This document shows positions 1-10,897 of a stretch of 64,000 nucleotides of DNA, in pieces (within the stretch, counting starts at the first letter, position 1; every line of letters starts with the position of its first letter). The notes beneath the pieces are model-generated. The model saw nothing but the letters and a program-made list of their open reading frames with translations. It ran no database searches and was not told the origin of the DNA. This DNA is from Alisma plantago-aquatica. Its lineage: Eukaryota; Streptophyta; Magnoliopsida; Alismatales; Alismataceae. A program made the position numbers and the translations under genes. Location of the stretch: contig OY856413.1 of NCBI GenBank assembly GCA_963693085.1, positions 538,426,879 to 538,490,878 on the forward strand, given 5' to 3'.

Positions 1-1383
1 AAGATTCCAAGAGAATATATGTGATCACAAGATCAATAACAAAATAAGATACTTCACATGAAGCATAATATTCAAGAGAACAAGACAATGTGTAGGCTAA
101 TGTCCAAAGGACTCAAAAGAATGATAAAGATAGGCTATTGCTCAATATCGAAATAATGTGGGATGCAAGCATACCTCAACTTCAGAGTCAAACGTCCAGA
201 GACACTTCTAGGTCCAAGCCTAGGCTTCCAAAGCACCTATTAGCATATATATGGGATTAGGGTTAGATTTATATTGATTTCATAAACCCCAAAAACCACC
301 TTTTTATTATGAGTGAATTAGGTTTTCAAAATGATTCCATATTTTAGATTATATTTTCCTGAGTTCAAAACATATTTTACTATATTTTTATGACTTATAA
401 ATTATTAGTTATGAATTATACAAGTTATTATCTTATTTAATTAGATCCATTAAAATTACCTCTTTAAAACACCATATTCAGATGATAAAACAATTCCATT
501 AGAAAGCCCTCATTTTTCTGAATCCAATGACTATTTATTTGTATTTTTCCGATTAGTAGATTATTAGTTATGGATTTTTGAAATTCGGCCAATGATAAAA
601 TAACACATCAGCAAACGAGTTGCAAAAGAGAAGAGAGAGAGCGAGAGGGTCCCACGAACCTGGTGACTTGGCCCAATCATGAGTGGGCACGTCACGATTC
701 AGCGGACGACCAGACCTTACTCACAGCAAAAGAACATAAGGCGGAAAAGACCAAAATGCCCCTGGTCGAAAAAACACAAAGAAAGGAGGGAAAAGGGGGT
801 AGAACCGAGATAACCACAGGGGGAAATCATCCCTCACGCTGCTCCTCCCCATGGATGCAAGCAGCAAGCAGCTGTGTTGGCTGAGAATGCAGGGAACAAA
901 GGAAACAAGATCTTTGGAAAATAGACCTCTCGAAAACGGTTGAGAGAACCATGGCGAAGATGATGGTAGGCAAACCAAAATGGGTGGAGGCCAAAACACC
1001 ACAGATTTCCCAGGTACAAAATCCGGCGAGAAAGAAGATCAGAAGAGGGAAAAGAAAAGGTGCCAACAACTTACCCAATTGAAGGAGTCAAAACCTTCGT
1101 AAGGGTAAACCGAAGTCAGAGATGGAGTTGTCCGAGCTTGAACAGGCCCTGGAGACGCCGGCAAGTCCAACCTCCTATGGTAGAGCAGCTGAAGAAGGGG
1201 AAGGACTCTTGGGTCCAGTGAAGCTGAACCGAAGGAAAGAAAACATCCTTGGGATCCCGGCGAAGCTCGGGGACCGAATTCCCGTTTCTCCGATGGCACC
1301 CGATAGCAAGGGAGAGACGAACAGGGCAAGAACCAAGGTTTGCGGAGCACTGGCGTCGACTGGGAGAAAGAGGCAACGAAACC

Positions 1384-1395
1384 CCTATATATAGG
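1384..1395 (-). promoter_or_regulatory. Putative LTR TATA box
   Basis: The minus strand reads CCTATATATAGG, followed by a pyrimidine-rich stretch as in plant retrotransposon U3/R junctions. It lies about 1.06 kb into the LTR that starts at 2454. No transcription start can be verified from sequence alone. Confidence 0.45.
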
Positions 1396-1714
1396 ATCAA
1401 ACCAATCATAAAAGCATCAGGGTTGCGGTGGGAAAGATAAAAGGAAACGAGAAGGCAAGGAGAGAAAGGAAACTCAGATCGAAAACCTCGGCTCCTGTAC
1501 ACTCAAAAAGGCAGTCCGACCCAAGGTAGGAGACGAGCTCCCCACCCTTGGATCAGAATCCAACGGTCGAGATAGAAAGCGCATAAGTGAAATACGAGTA
1601 TCAAAGAATCATAGCGTGACTGTGACAAAAATCGATTTTATTTAATAAAGTGACATTGCATTATTATTCCTTTTCTCTTTCCTCTTTTGAGGATGCAAAC
1701 GAACCCCAAATTAA

Positions 1715-2255
1715 GTCAAATTTTGCACAGAGGCTAATTAAAGCATGTAGATTCCTATTTTACACTTAGCTTTGCCTTTTGGAAACTTTTAATGTGTCAA
1801 ATAAATCAATTAATATATTCTCTTTCCTCCTTCATTAATGGCTTTAGGATTATCCAAATTTTATGAAACTTGACCCACAAGTTATAATTAATGTGTTGGA
1901 TACGAATTTTCCATCAATTTTACACATTGGAGTTGTTTGAGTATTTATTTAATATTTTGGAAGGTTCTACATATTTTCTCTCTCCTGATTCTACCTTTTA
2001 AGCAAACTTTCTCCAAATTGGATGAAAATTCACCCAAAGGCTATATTTATTATGTAGATTACGAATCTAAGATTATTTTCCTCTTTTGGAGTCAATTATT
2101 ATATTTATTTGTTAATTACACCTTTTAGGCAATTTCTCTCTCTTAACTTACCATATTATTTCAAGGTTGTCCAAATTAAATAAAAATTGACATGTAAGCT
2201 TATTTTAATGTGTTGATTACGAATTTGAAGATTATTATTTAATTTGAAGTTTTCT
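1715..2255. repeat. Degenerate tandem repeats inside the gypsy LTR
   Basis: Three to four diverged units recur here, each with a CCAAATT, TTGAC, TGTGTTG, TACGAATT order. Examples lie near 1850-1910, 2010-2070 and 2170-2230. They look like U3 sub-repeats of the LTR and have no coding potential. Confidence 0.4.
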
Positions 2256-2454
2256 TACATGGGTTTTGTCATCTGGCCCATTATAGGCCCATTAACCTTA
2301 TTATGCGTGTAATTATGTTATTTATCTTTTTATTATCACCAAATGAGTTGTATGACATGCATTATATTATTATGGTCACACTAACCTCAACCTTGTTTGA
2401 TCAAACCCAAAAGGTTAAAGTTCTAGGGTAGGGTTCTAGATCTGGTATGTTACA

Positions 2455-2886
2455 CTTACCCAGTTAAGGTTTCCATGTATCACTCTTATGGTGGGTCTGT
2501 CTGAAACACTATTCTCTAACATGTATTTGTGTGCTTGGTTTGATAACACTATATCATGACTAGTGAGATTCTATCATCAATTAACTCACATGTTGATCTT
2601 ATGTGTTATTGTTGTCTATCTACCTTCCACAATAACAACTGACTAGGGATATAGTGAGAATGTATATACTCTTAACATATGTATGATCTCATTCTTCAAG
2701 TCAAATACTTGAAGACATAAGGCATTGGGTAATATCATTCTCTAGACGTTTATTATGTTATTTCATTATCTCATAACTGTATAAACAAAATAAATTGGAA
2801 GCTTGCATTTATTATTAATTAGATCATTTACATTTTATGCCATTACAATCATCGTATAATTGGCTCTCTGGGCATATACACCAATA
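2455..2886 (-). repeat. Copia 3' LTR, truncated
   Basis: On the minus strand this starts at 2886 with TATTGGTGTATATGCCC, a mutated TGTTGGTGTATATGCCC. Its full length matches 39627-40068 as a direct repeat of about 430 bp in the same orientation. A purine-rich tract (AAGTGGGAGTC, minus strand, 2887-2897) sits just inside, as expected for a polypurine tract. The homology ends where the gypsy LTR begins at 2454/2455. Confidence 0.75.
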
Positions 2887-2989
2887 GACTCCCACTTGCA
2901 CTTAGAGCCAACCACCCATGAACCCTATCCCAAGTGACCTAACATGAACATCAAGCTTCTACTACGAAAGTGCTCTCAGTGGGTACTCT

Positions 2990-4607
2990 ATAAATCTTTA
3001 CGTCTCCTCACTATACGATCTCTCGTATGAGATTGAACTGCCTTTGTATATGCTTGAAACACTGATGCGATCTGGGTTCCTTAGCTTGTGCAATAGCTCT
3101 ACTGTTGTCATAAAATAGCTCGATTGCGTCGTTGATGCTTGGAATGACCCCAAGTTTAGAGATGAACTTCTTGATCCATACAACCTCCTTTGTTGCATTC
3201 TATGCAAGAATATACTCAGCCTCTGTTGTATAATCATCAATTGTCTCTTCGTTGGAACTCTTCCAACTTATAACTCTTTTATTTAGGTAAAACACAAATC
3301 CTGATTGTTATTTATAATCATATTTTTATCCCAGAAGCTTGCATCGGTGTAATCTCTTACCACCAACTCTTCCTCTCCACCGTAGATCAAGCACTAATCC
3401 TTAGTCTTTCACAAGTATTTTAGGATGTTCTTGATGGATGTCCAATGAGCATCACCTAGATCTGACTGATATCTGCACGTCATGCTCAAAGCATACGAGA
3501 CACTGGGACAGGTGCACAACATTGCATACATGATAGATCCAATTGCCGATGCACATTGAATCATACTCATGTGCTCCCTTTCTTCACAAGAATGGGGACA
3601 TTGAAATTTAGAGATGGTAACTCCATGTAGTATGGGAAGGTTTCCTCCCTTTGAGTTTTCCATGTTGAACCTCTTCAACCACTTTGTTTATGTATGTTCT
3701 CTGACTTACTCCACAAATCCTTCTTGATCTATCTAGATAGATCTATATCCCCAAGATGTAGGATGCTTCTCCCAAGTCTTTCATAGAAAATGTATTTCCC
3801 ATCCATGTCTTTACCTTTTGTAAAGTAGGGATGTCATTCCCCATCAATAGTATGTTGTCTACATACAATATGAGGAATGTCACTATGCTCCCACTAACCT
3901 TTTTATACACACAAGGTTAATCTTCATTTTGAATAAGGCCAAACTCTTTGACTGTCTCATAAAAAAAAGATTCCAGCTCTGAGATCCTTGCTTTAATCCA
4001 TAGATTGACCTTTGTGGCTAACATATTTATTTGTATCCTTTGGACTTATAAAACCCTTAGTATGTGTCATGTACACATCCTCAAGAAGATCCCCATTAAG
4101 AAATGTGGTTTTAGCATCCATCTATCGAATCCCATAGTCATGATAGGCTGCAATAGCAAGCATGATCATGATGGACTTAACCATGGCCACTGGAGAAAAG
4201 GATTCATCATAGTCAACACTTTGAACTTGTATGAAACCCTTTGCAACCAATTTGCCCTTATAGGTTTGTACTTTACCATCCATGTTTGTCTTCTTCTTGA
4301 ATACCCACTTGCACCCTATGGGCTTTACCCCTTCAGGTTCTTCCATAAAAGTCCATACCTTGTTGGCATACATGGATTCCATCTCAGATCTCATGGCCTC
4401 AAGCCATTTCTCAGACTTTGGTCCCTCAATAGCTTCTAGATAGGTTGTTGTCTCATCATCTATAACCAACTCACCACCTTCTTGAGTCACAACATATCCA
4501 AATCTCTCAGGTTCAAGGTGTGTCCTACTAGACCTACAAGGTTCCTGTGTTACTTGAGGAATTTGAGACTCCACAACACTTTGTGATTCTCTTTGTTTCT
4601 CTTGCAC
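2990..4607 (-). pseudogene. Copia reverse transcriptase and RNase H, broken
   Basis: This is the pol C-terminal part of the interrupted Copia. The best open piece (4122-4607) carries the RT entry region, with KVWTF, the GCKWVFKKK motif and KLVAKGF. Near 3840-3860 the polymerase box reads YVDN instead of YVDD, so the second catalytic Asp is an Asn. The 3409-3678 piece holds the segment after RT (SAIGSIMYAMLCT, SYALS). The 2998-3240 piece is the RNase H end in a shifted frame. At least three frame changes separate these pieces. Reverse transcription would be lost on several grounds. Confidence 0.85.
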
Positions 4608-4637
4608 ATCTATTGGTTCACTATTTTCTTGTTAGTC

Positions 4638-5500
4638 TCAAACCTCTTTGAGTTCCACTTTCCTCCCACTGATTCCTTTGGAAATAAATTCCTTCTCTAG
4701 GAATACAACTTCTCTGACAACAAATCCTTTTTTTTCATATAGGCAATAAAAGTAATACCCTTTGGTCTCCTTTAGATATCCAACAAAATAACATTTATCA
4801 GACTTAAGGCCAAGCTTTTCAGAAAACATTTTTCTAACATAAGCTTCACATCCCCAAATCTTCATAGAATACACATTGGGACGCTTCCCATACCATATCT
4901 CATATGATGTCTTTTGAACTGATTTAGATGGTACTCGGTTTAGTGTATACACATCAGTTTCAAGAGCATATCCCCAGAAGGTAGTCAAAAGTTTAGCCAA
5001 ACTCATCATTGATCACACCATTTCCAGTAATGTGTGATTCCTTCTTTCTGATACACCATTATGTTGTGGCATTCTAGGTGAAGTCCATTGTGATACAATA
5101 CCACATGCTCAGAGAAGATTCTCAAACTCTTAGTTCAAGTATTCTCCACCTCGATCAGAACAAAGAGAATAATACTTTTACCAAGATGGTTTTGTACTTC
5201 ATTCATAAGCTCTTTAAACTTTTTAAGAGTTTCCAGTTTATGTTTCATTAAGTAAACATAGCCATACCTACTAAAGTCATCAGTGAAGGTAATGAAGTAT
5301 TGATACCCACCTCTAGCAGTTGTTCTAAAAGGGCCACATACATTAGTATGTATGAGTCCTAGTAGATCATTAGCCCTTTCATTATAACCAATGAAAGGCG
5401 TCTTGGTCATCTTACCCAACAAACAAGATTCACATGTCTCCATTGATTCAACATCAAAAGAGTCCAGATAACCATCCTTATGGAGTCTATATATGTGATT
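4638..5500 (-). pseudogene. Copia integrase, broken
   Basis: Two open pieces (5135-5443 and 4638-5009) show the Copia integrase. They contain the end of the zinc-binding HHCC module (CESCLLGK), the core with FTDDFSRYGYVYLMK, and the C-terminal part with KTSYEIWYGKRP and the GYLKETKGYYFY motif. The sequence between them, where the second catalytic Asp is expected, is shifted out of frame (near 5009-5150). It lies directly between the protease piece and RT, as in all Copia elements. It is non-functional. Confidence 0.85.
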
Positions 5501-5527
5501 ATTATTTATGTTCCCTAGACAACAATG

Positions 5528-6297
5528 TCAAAGGTATGTTTTGTTTGATTTGTTGAGTTTTTGTCTTTCGGTATTTACATTATATATGCTTGTCTCTAGA
5601 TCTATCAAGTGTAGACCATAAGATATTGGGGCACTGCCATAAAAGATCCCATCTTTACTAATGCAACATTTTCCATTCTTTATAAGAAATTTGAATCTAT
5701 TCTTGTCCAAACAAGATATAGATATGATGTTCCTATTAATGGCATGTACATAATAGCAATTCTCTAACTCTTTTACAAGCCCACTTGGTAGATATAACTC
5801 ATAGGTTCCAACTGCACTAGCAACAACTCTTTCTCCAACAGTGACGTGCAGTTCAACCTCACCTTTCTCTAAAGGTCTACTTCTTTTTAGATCCATCACA
5901 TTAGAGAAAATGTGTGATCCACATCTGGTATCTAGTACCCATGATGAGGAAGTAGTAAAGTTAACCTCAATAACATATATACCATAAGTAGAGATCTGAA
6001 TCCCTTTCTTCATCTTCCTATACTCCCTTATCCTTCTCCTTATTTTGAGTGTAGAAGACTTGGCTTCTTGGCTTTGCCTTTGTCATTGGACTCAACTCCG
6101 TTGATCACCATCAGAGAGTTGTCCATATTCATTTGTACTTTGACACTTATCAAGATGTCAAGAAGACATCAGTCTAGCCATGTTACTCAAGTGATGACAC
6201 TCAATAAACTGTCTATATGATTTAGGAAACAATTACTAAATCATATATGTGGCCAACTCTTGACCTAAAGGAAACTCTAGTTTCTCTAGATGCTCCA
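5528..6297 (-). pseudogene. Copia gag C-terminus and aspartic protease, broken
   Basis: The 5528-6013 frame holds the Copia protease. The active-site region reads WVLDTRCGSHIF, where the family has DTGCGSHI, so the catalytic D-T-G glycine is an Arg. Upstream (6014-6297), shifted frames still read as Copia gag, for example HLEKLEFPLGQELATYM and PKSYRQFIECHHLSNM. The frame ends at the insertion point of the Athila element. The residues before the break (HVLNMIGHV) are encoded at 29989-30015, which shows the two pieces were once one gene. Confidence 0.8.
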
Positions 6298-6302
6298 CAT
6301 GC
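6298..6302. other. Target-site duplication, left copy (CATGC)
   Basis: CATGC immediately precedes the TG that opens the Athila LTR (plus-strand view). The same five bases follow the CA that closes the element at 29983. Five base pairs is the usual duplication size for Ty3/gypsy insertion. Confidence 0.85.
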
Positions 6303-7363
6303 TGACCGGCCTAAATTGCACGTCCAAAAGAAGCAGATTAAAGTAGTCAGACTTTTAAAGAGATAACCCGACATGCAGGCCCCCACAACGATAACGGGGT
6401 CCGATGTAGCAATCAGGGTCGAACACAGGGACAAGGTTGGTCGTGCTAAGAACGCGGAATCGACACCTTATACTCCGACATAAAAGAGGATTTAAAGGCG
6501 TTCCCAAAGGAACAAAATCTCGAAACAAGAACAATAAAACAAAATAAGTAAAAGAAACAATCTGTAACAAGATATATGGGGTAACTTGGATTGGGGTTTA
6601 CCAACCAAGGCATCTCTCCAACATGCATACTCTCTCTCTCTCCTACTTACTCATATCAAGATTACATGCAACCAAAAAAACATCTATTCCACTCTCTCTT
6701 GAGATGAGGATAGATCTAGGCCTGAAAGAAGCCTCTCTCTCGAGATGACAACTCAAAAACCTCGCAACAAAACTGATGGTTAAAAGCGTTAGCATTCCAA
6801 CACTCTCATGCATTCATACTACTCATGATACGGGATAAAAGTGATATTACTCTCTCAAGATATCAACAATCAAACATCCCAAGATGGTAGCTAAGCATAC
6901 ATGCGAAGCATTAAAACAGGTGCATGAAGATAATCTTGATAAGGGTAAGTATATTCAAAAGAAAGAGACAATATACATGTTGGGAGAGCCTTAGTGGCTA
7001 CTCCCAACCCAAGTTAAGGTGTTTAGCCACTCATGCTTGTGGATAACATGGCGGAATTACAGAAAGATAGATCCATGAGGTACCACGAAGAATGGAGGCC
7101 AGTACAGTGAGAGGAAATGATATATCTAGAGGAGAAGAAACGTGATACTACACACTACTTCTTCAGACCTGGATCTACTACAGGGACGTCTCCTTCTCTC
7201 AAAGGAGTAGCGGGCGTGGGCGGTGATCTTCTCTCTCCTCAACTTTTTCTCCAGAGATCCAAGACTGATGGATCCTCGACTATGAGGTTGGGATGCGGCA
7301 GCACTTCGTGGCACCAGGATTGGATCTCTCTAATCTCCTCCTTTGACAAGATAGGTGGGGGAG

Positions 7364-7373
7364 CTGTTTATAG
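7364..7373 (-). promoter_or_regulatory. Athila LTR TATA box
   Basis: The minus strand reads CTATAAACAG, about 460 bp into the LTR, just after the CG-rich repeat block and before a long AT/CT-rich leader. This is the expected place for the U3/R border. Confidence 0.6.
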
Positions 7374-7389
7374 GCACCTCCCACTGACT

Positions 7390-7690
7390 TAAGACCGCAG
7401 TCGCGGTCTTTCCTTTACTCTTCCTTAGTCGTGATCTTTCTTAACCATGATCCTTGGTGAAGTTGTTGTCGCGATCTTTACTGAAAAACCGCAGTCGTGA
7501 TCCTTGGAAAATAACCGAAGTCGTAATCTTTGGTGAGAGCGGCCTCGGTCGCGGTTCTTTGGAAAATAATCTCGGTCGCGATCTTTGTGAATAACCGTGG
7601 TCGCGATTCTTTGTGAATAACAGCGATCACGGTCTTTGAGATCGTGGTCGCGATTCTTTGTGAATAACCATGATCGCGGTCTTTGAGATT
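7390..7690. repeat. CG-rich short repeats in U3 (GGTCGCGATC type)
   Basis: About ten irregularly spaced copies of a GGTCGCGATCTTTGTGAATAA-like unit occur, with many C/T and G/A differences. The same motif recurs at 13.95-14.4 kb, 14.94-15.13 kb and 29.6-29.86 kb. Confidence 0.8.
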
Positions 7691-7833
7691 GCGATCGTGG
7701 TTGGGCTGATTCCTAAAATTGCAAAACCAGGTTTTAGTCAAGAAGATAGACAAAATGCTTGCAAAATTGACTAAAGTTATACTAAAAGTGATATTGAATA
7801 TATATAGAAAATACGTAAAGTATGATGTCATCA

Positions 7834-7846
7834 ACTCCCCCAAACT
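7834..7846 (-). other. Polypurine tract of the Athila element
   Basis: The minus strand reads AAGTTTGGGGGAGT directly before the LTR start. This is the conserved Athila/Tat polypurine tract, which primes plus-strand DNA synthesis. Confidence 0.8.
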
Positions 7847-9046
7847 TAGAATCAAGCCTGTCCTCAGGCTAAATGCAGGTTCGATCATCCATAGAGAGAA
7901 AGGATGAACAGTGATAACATAATAAAATGAGTGAAATATCTCATTCTTGCATCAAGACTATTGTTGCATGTATTCAATCCCTTAGGTCTCAATCTCTCCC
8001 TTTACACTAAGGGTTGCATAACCTTGTATTATTTGTCATAACCTTCTATTGTAAAAGGTTTCTCCTTCTCAACTCATAACTCTCCCTTAGCTAGCATCCA
8101 TACTAGTGCCACATCTTTTTGAAAGGTAGCCTTCACACATATTCTTTATTTTTAGAGAGCCCTATGCTAATGTGTATAGGTAGGCTAGAAGCTTTAAGGT
8201 GTCTCATCTTCCTCCCAAACTGTTCACCCACAACTTTTGTAAGAACAATGTTGCCCTTTTTGGGCTTCTGACTTTAAGTCATGTGGTATGTGAAGTTCCA
8301 TTCAGGATTGGAAGTGTGTAAGCTTGGCTTCCAGTTTCTGCTTACGGGCGCGACATATCTGCATTCATGAGTGCAACAATATACCGGTCGGGCAAGAACC
8401 TTTGGCATCTTTTAGGGCACATCTCTCATATTCTTTATTTTATTTTATTTTGTTTTGGGCTTTTTATCTCTCCTTTAAAGCTTGGGTTGAAGGTTTTGTT
8501 TGGTTTTCTGGGCGGCCAAGCCTATTTTGGATATTTTTCTTGAACAGGGCAGCTTTTTCCTATCTACAGAGACTAGGATTTTCTGGATGCAAACATCAGG
8601 TGGGGATGGTTGTTCAGGAGTATGACTAAGGTTTTATTAGTTTGTAGGGGTTCATGAGTTAAGGTTGTTACATCTACAACATCTTATTGCAAGAATGAGG
8701 TATAGCAATGTTGCTATGACTATTGTTTTACACATGCTTTCCTGTATGTTGCTCATATTTTCCTCTCTCAGGGGCTGGAACACTGCTGTTTGAAAAATTT
8801 AGCGAGATGGGGCGAGCTTCTGATAGGCCAGTTGCAACGAAAAATTTGAGATTTCAAAATTTTTGCGTAAGAACGTAAAGCAAAAGGAAATTGGAATAAA
8901 AAAAGGGAGTAATGGAAAAGTTTTAGTACCTCTATGGCCCGTTTATGACTCCTTCCCCAAACTTAACCTAATCGCCATCTCGGGGAATTAAATTTGAGAA
9001 GAAGTATAAACGGGCCTTCTTTATTTATTTATTTGGTGGGGAAGGC
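7847..9046 (-). other. Athila 3' noncoding region
   Basis: This is 1.2 kb between the end of the env-position ORF and the polypurine tract. I see no coherent coding region. A short plus-strand open stretch at 8324-8629 has no recognisable motif and is probably chance. Long 3' untranslated regions are usual in Athila-type elements. Confidence 0.5.
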
Positions 9047-9670
9047 CTACCTGGACTCTAGGAGCATGCTGGCATAGATACCCCTAAGTGCGTGATACTG
9101 CTCGTACTGCATGTTCTCCACCTTTAGGCCGGTAGTTGGAATAGCTACCATTCATGATAGGCAGAAGAACCCGCAGTCATTTGATAGGGGTATCTACTGA
9201 GGGCTTCTATGGTAGTATTGGGTCTTTCTGAAGTCTTTGCCTTGTATAAAAGTGAACCCTCTACAATGCTGTCGTATCATTTGGATAATGGCTTCAGCGC
9301 ATGTGTTAGCCTTTTCTTCTGTGGGAGTTTTTTCTGTCATCATATTAGTCATTTTCTTTATCGAAATGGCTGCATCAGAGCTATTATACAGAACTGCAGC
9401 CTTTTTTAATAGGTTGACATGCAACAAGGTCTAATGGTTGTCGTGAACAATTGGCAGAAAGATGTGTTCAGGTGTGCTGGCTTGAAGTCGTCGTTGAAGT
9501 CGCTCGATTTCTCCAGTCTTCTTTTCCTTGAGGATGTCATCTACCAGTAGGAAATATTCCATGTGACAATTTGGTATTGAATCTCCTAACAACACCTGGT
9601 AGGCAGACATCATGCTCACTGAGAGATACCCTCCTATCTTCAACATTTCGTGGAGGCCGTCTTTGAGCAC
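9047..9670 (-). pseudogene. Second Ulp1-like (C48) cysteine protease domain, broken
   Basis: This is the last part of the env-position polyprotein. FLPIVHDNH precedes a TAG stop (9431-9433) exactly where the Trp of the catalytic His-Trp pair is expected. The His codon is 9434-9436. It continues TLLHVNLLKKAAVLYNSSD, with Asn at His+17 where classical Ulp1 has Asp. The nucleophile motif SNDCGFFCLS follows, with the Cys codon at 9173-9175 and a Gln eight residues before it. A second stop lies next to that Gln, and another after CLS. C48 proteases cut SUMO-like tails or act as viral-type processing proteases. The substrate here is unknown. All frames here and in domain 1 are the same, so they were one protein. 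It is non-functional as read. Confidence 0.7.
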
Positions 9671-9682
9671 GCAGATGCCATC

Positions 9683-10897
9683 TCATTCGAAGATGACATC
9701 ACCCAACGAATTGTTTTCTTTCAGAGAACTCATGATAATTGTTAGTTCTTCCATCGATAGACTGAAGCAGCTCCATCTGTTGAAGTTCTCAAAAGACGGT
9801 ACTATATCACCAGTTGGGCCTTCTAATCCTTCGTTCCCCAGATATTTTTCTACTTCTATTTCTACGGGTTGCACTTCTGTAGAAGGGGCTTCATGAATGT
9901 TCCATGCTGACAGCTGTTGTTCATCTTTTCCTTGCTCCACAGCCTCTTCACTCTCAACAACCCAACCCGCTTTCCATGTTGTATCTCTAGTTGGTTTTGT
10001 TGGGTCGACCCACATGCTTTTGAGTTGTTCCCTCCAAGGTGTTTTCTCGGGGAGAGGGATATCCATGTGTAACCTACAGGGCACTGCATCAACAGCCATC
10101 GCCAAGTCCTTAAAGAATCGGCGATCATAGATGACCTCCATTACGTACATGCCCAGCAGTCCATGTAGGTCTTCCTCGTTTAGGTCTTCTAGGGGAATGC
10201 CCTTATTGATTGCTTCCATCATACACAAGACGATGAAGGCGCAATCCCCTGAGCCAGCTCCTTCCTGGGGAATGTTTTTGGTTATGGAGAAGAGTTTCTA
10301 GGACCCTTGGAATCTTGGACTTTCCTCTTTAATAGCCCGTTGTCGGCATATGGGAATTTTCAAAGCGTCCCTGGCATCCTTCCTCTTGTAGATTAGCAAA
10401 GTGTTGTCCATCTCTATCGCACAACAGTTGAGCACCATCGTCTTCCGTTCCATAAGGTCGATGATGATTAGGCCCCAATGCTTTGCGTTATGGATGGGTA
10501 GCACCACTGTCCTGGTCTCTCTTCTCCTGACCGCCGCTTGAAGTTCCAACACTTTTGTCCCTCTATAATCTTCTTTATATAACAGGCTGGCCAATCGTGT
10601 GGCGCTGTTGAAGATTGGCTGCGGCTTATCATGGTGGAGGAATTCTTCCAATAGGGTGGCGCAAAGTATCTTAAACATCCTTTTTTGCACTTGCACCGTC
10701 TTCAGAAAGACCCTCCAGAAATCCTCCCTGGTCAGGCGTCTACCCTTGTTGATATACAAAGTGTCTGACCCGGGTAGATCGTCATTGAGGGCATCCGTTA
10801 GGACATGGACATCTCTGCAAGAGATGCACGACACAGTCTTCATGTCCATGTCCTTCATTTTGCATGGCAGAGGGGGAGCTGATGCATGTTGTAAAGT
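9683..10897 (-). pseudogene. First Ulp1-like (C48) cysteine protease domain, broken
   Basis: The domain reads LPIHNAKHWGLIIIDLMERK, with the catalytic His codon at 10478-10480. Asn stands at His+17 in place of the usual Asp. After one in-frame TAG (10298-10300, in GS-stop-KLF) it gives PQEGAGSGDCAFIVL with the nucleophile Cys codon at 10241-10243. Gln is again eight residues before Cys, two more than in classical Ulp1. The upstream part (10600-10858) is an alpha-rich lead-in (REDFWRVFLKTVQ, FNSATRLASLLY). The downstream part (9683-10180) is a charged spacer leading into the second C48 domain. Apart from the single stop the catalytic parts are well kept. A host SUMO protease is unlikely, because the frame continues from the ATHILA ORF-1-like domain. 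Confidence 0.72.

Larger units (their letters stand above)
1..2454 (-). mobile_element. Ty3/gypsy LTR (chromovirus-like), partial
   Basis: Read on the minus strand, this stretch begins at 2454 with TGTAACATACCAGATCTAG. This is the TGTAACA start typical of Tekay/Del-type gypsy LTRs. It continues with an AT-rich U3, a TATA box near 1390, then a C/T-rich transcribed leader (about 650-1380) with a splice-donor-like GGTAAGTTG near 1075. No protein of any length is convincing, and the short open frames at 660-1500 lie in this leader. The body of the element would be off the left edge of the window. It abuts a Copia LTR that stops abruptly at 2455, which suggests this gypsy LTR inserted into that LTR. 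The family is inferred from the start motif and architecture only. Confidence 0.5.
2455..6302 (-). mobile_element. Ty1/copia retrotransposon, 3' half
   Basis: This is the 3' part of a minus-strand Copia element. From high to low coordinates it holds the end of gag, protease, integrase, reverse transcriptase, RNase H, polypurine tract and 3' LTR. The gag stops at 6298-6302 (CATGC), and its missing upstream part is found at 29984-30311 beyond the Athila insertion. The element is old, with many stops and frameshifts in every domain. It continues in the interrupted leader (30312-30862, 37116 onward) and the 5' LTR ending at 40068. Confidence 0.85.
6303..7833 (-). repeat. Athila-type 3' LTR, complete (1531 bp)
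   Basis: On the minus strand it starts TGATGACATCATACTTTACG at 7833 and ends in CA at 6303. U3 carries CG-rich repeats (7390-7690) and R begins after a TATA box at 7364-7373. U5 contains the TCCCTGTGTTCGACCC block near 6410-6445, which is common in Athila/Tat LTRs. U3 (7469-7833) is repeated at 29598-29983. Confidence 0.85.

Noticed and set aside
660..1500. Several overlapping open frames on both strands, up to 128 codons
   Set aside because: No family motif. They lie in a GC-richer LTR leader after a TATA box, where open frames arise by chance.
7390..7690. CG-rich spaced repeats as a CRISPR array
   Set aside because: Spacing is irregular, units vary, and the context is a plant LTR.
10298..10858. 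Host SUMO protease gene
   Set aside because: The frame is continuous with an ATHILA ORF-1-like domain, the stops are shared, and it lies between Athila integrase and the polypurine tract.
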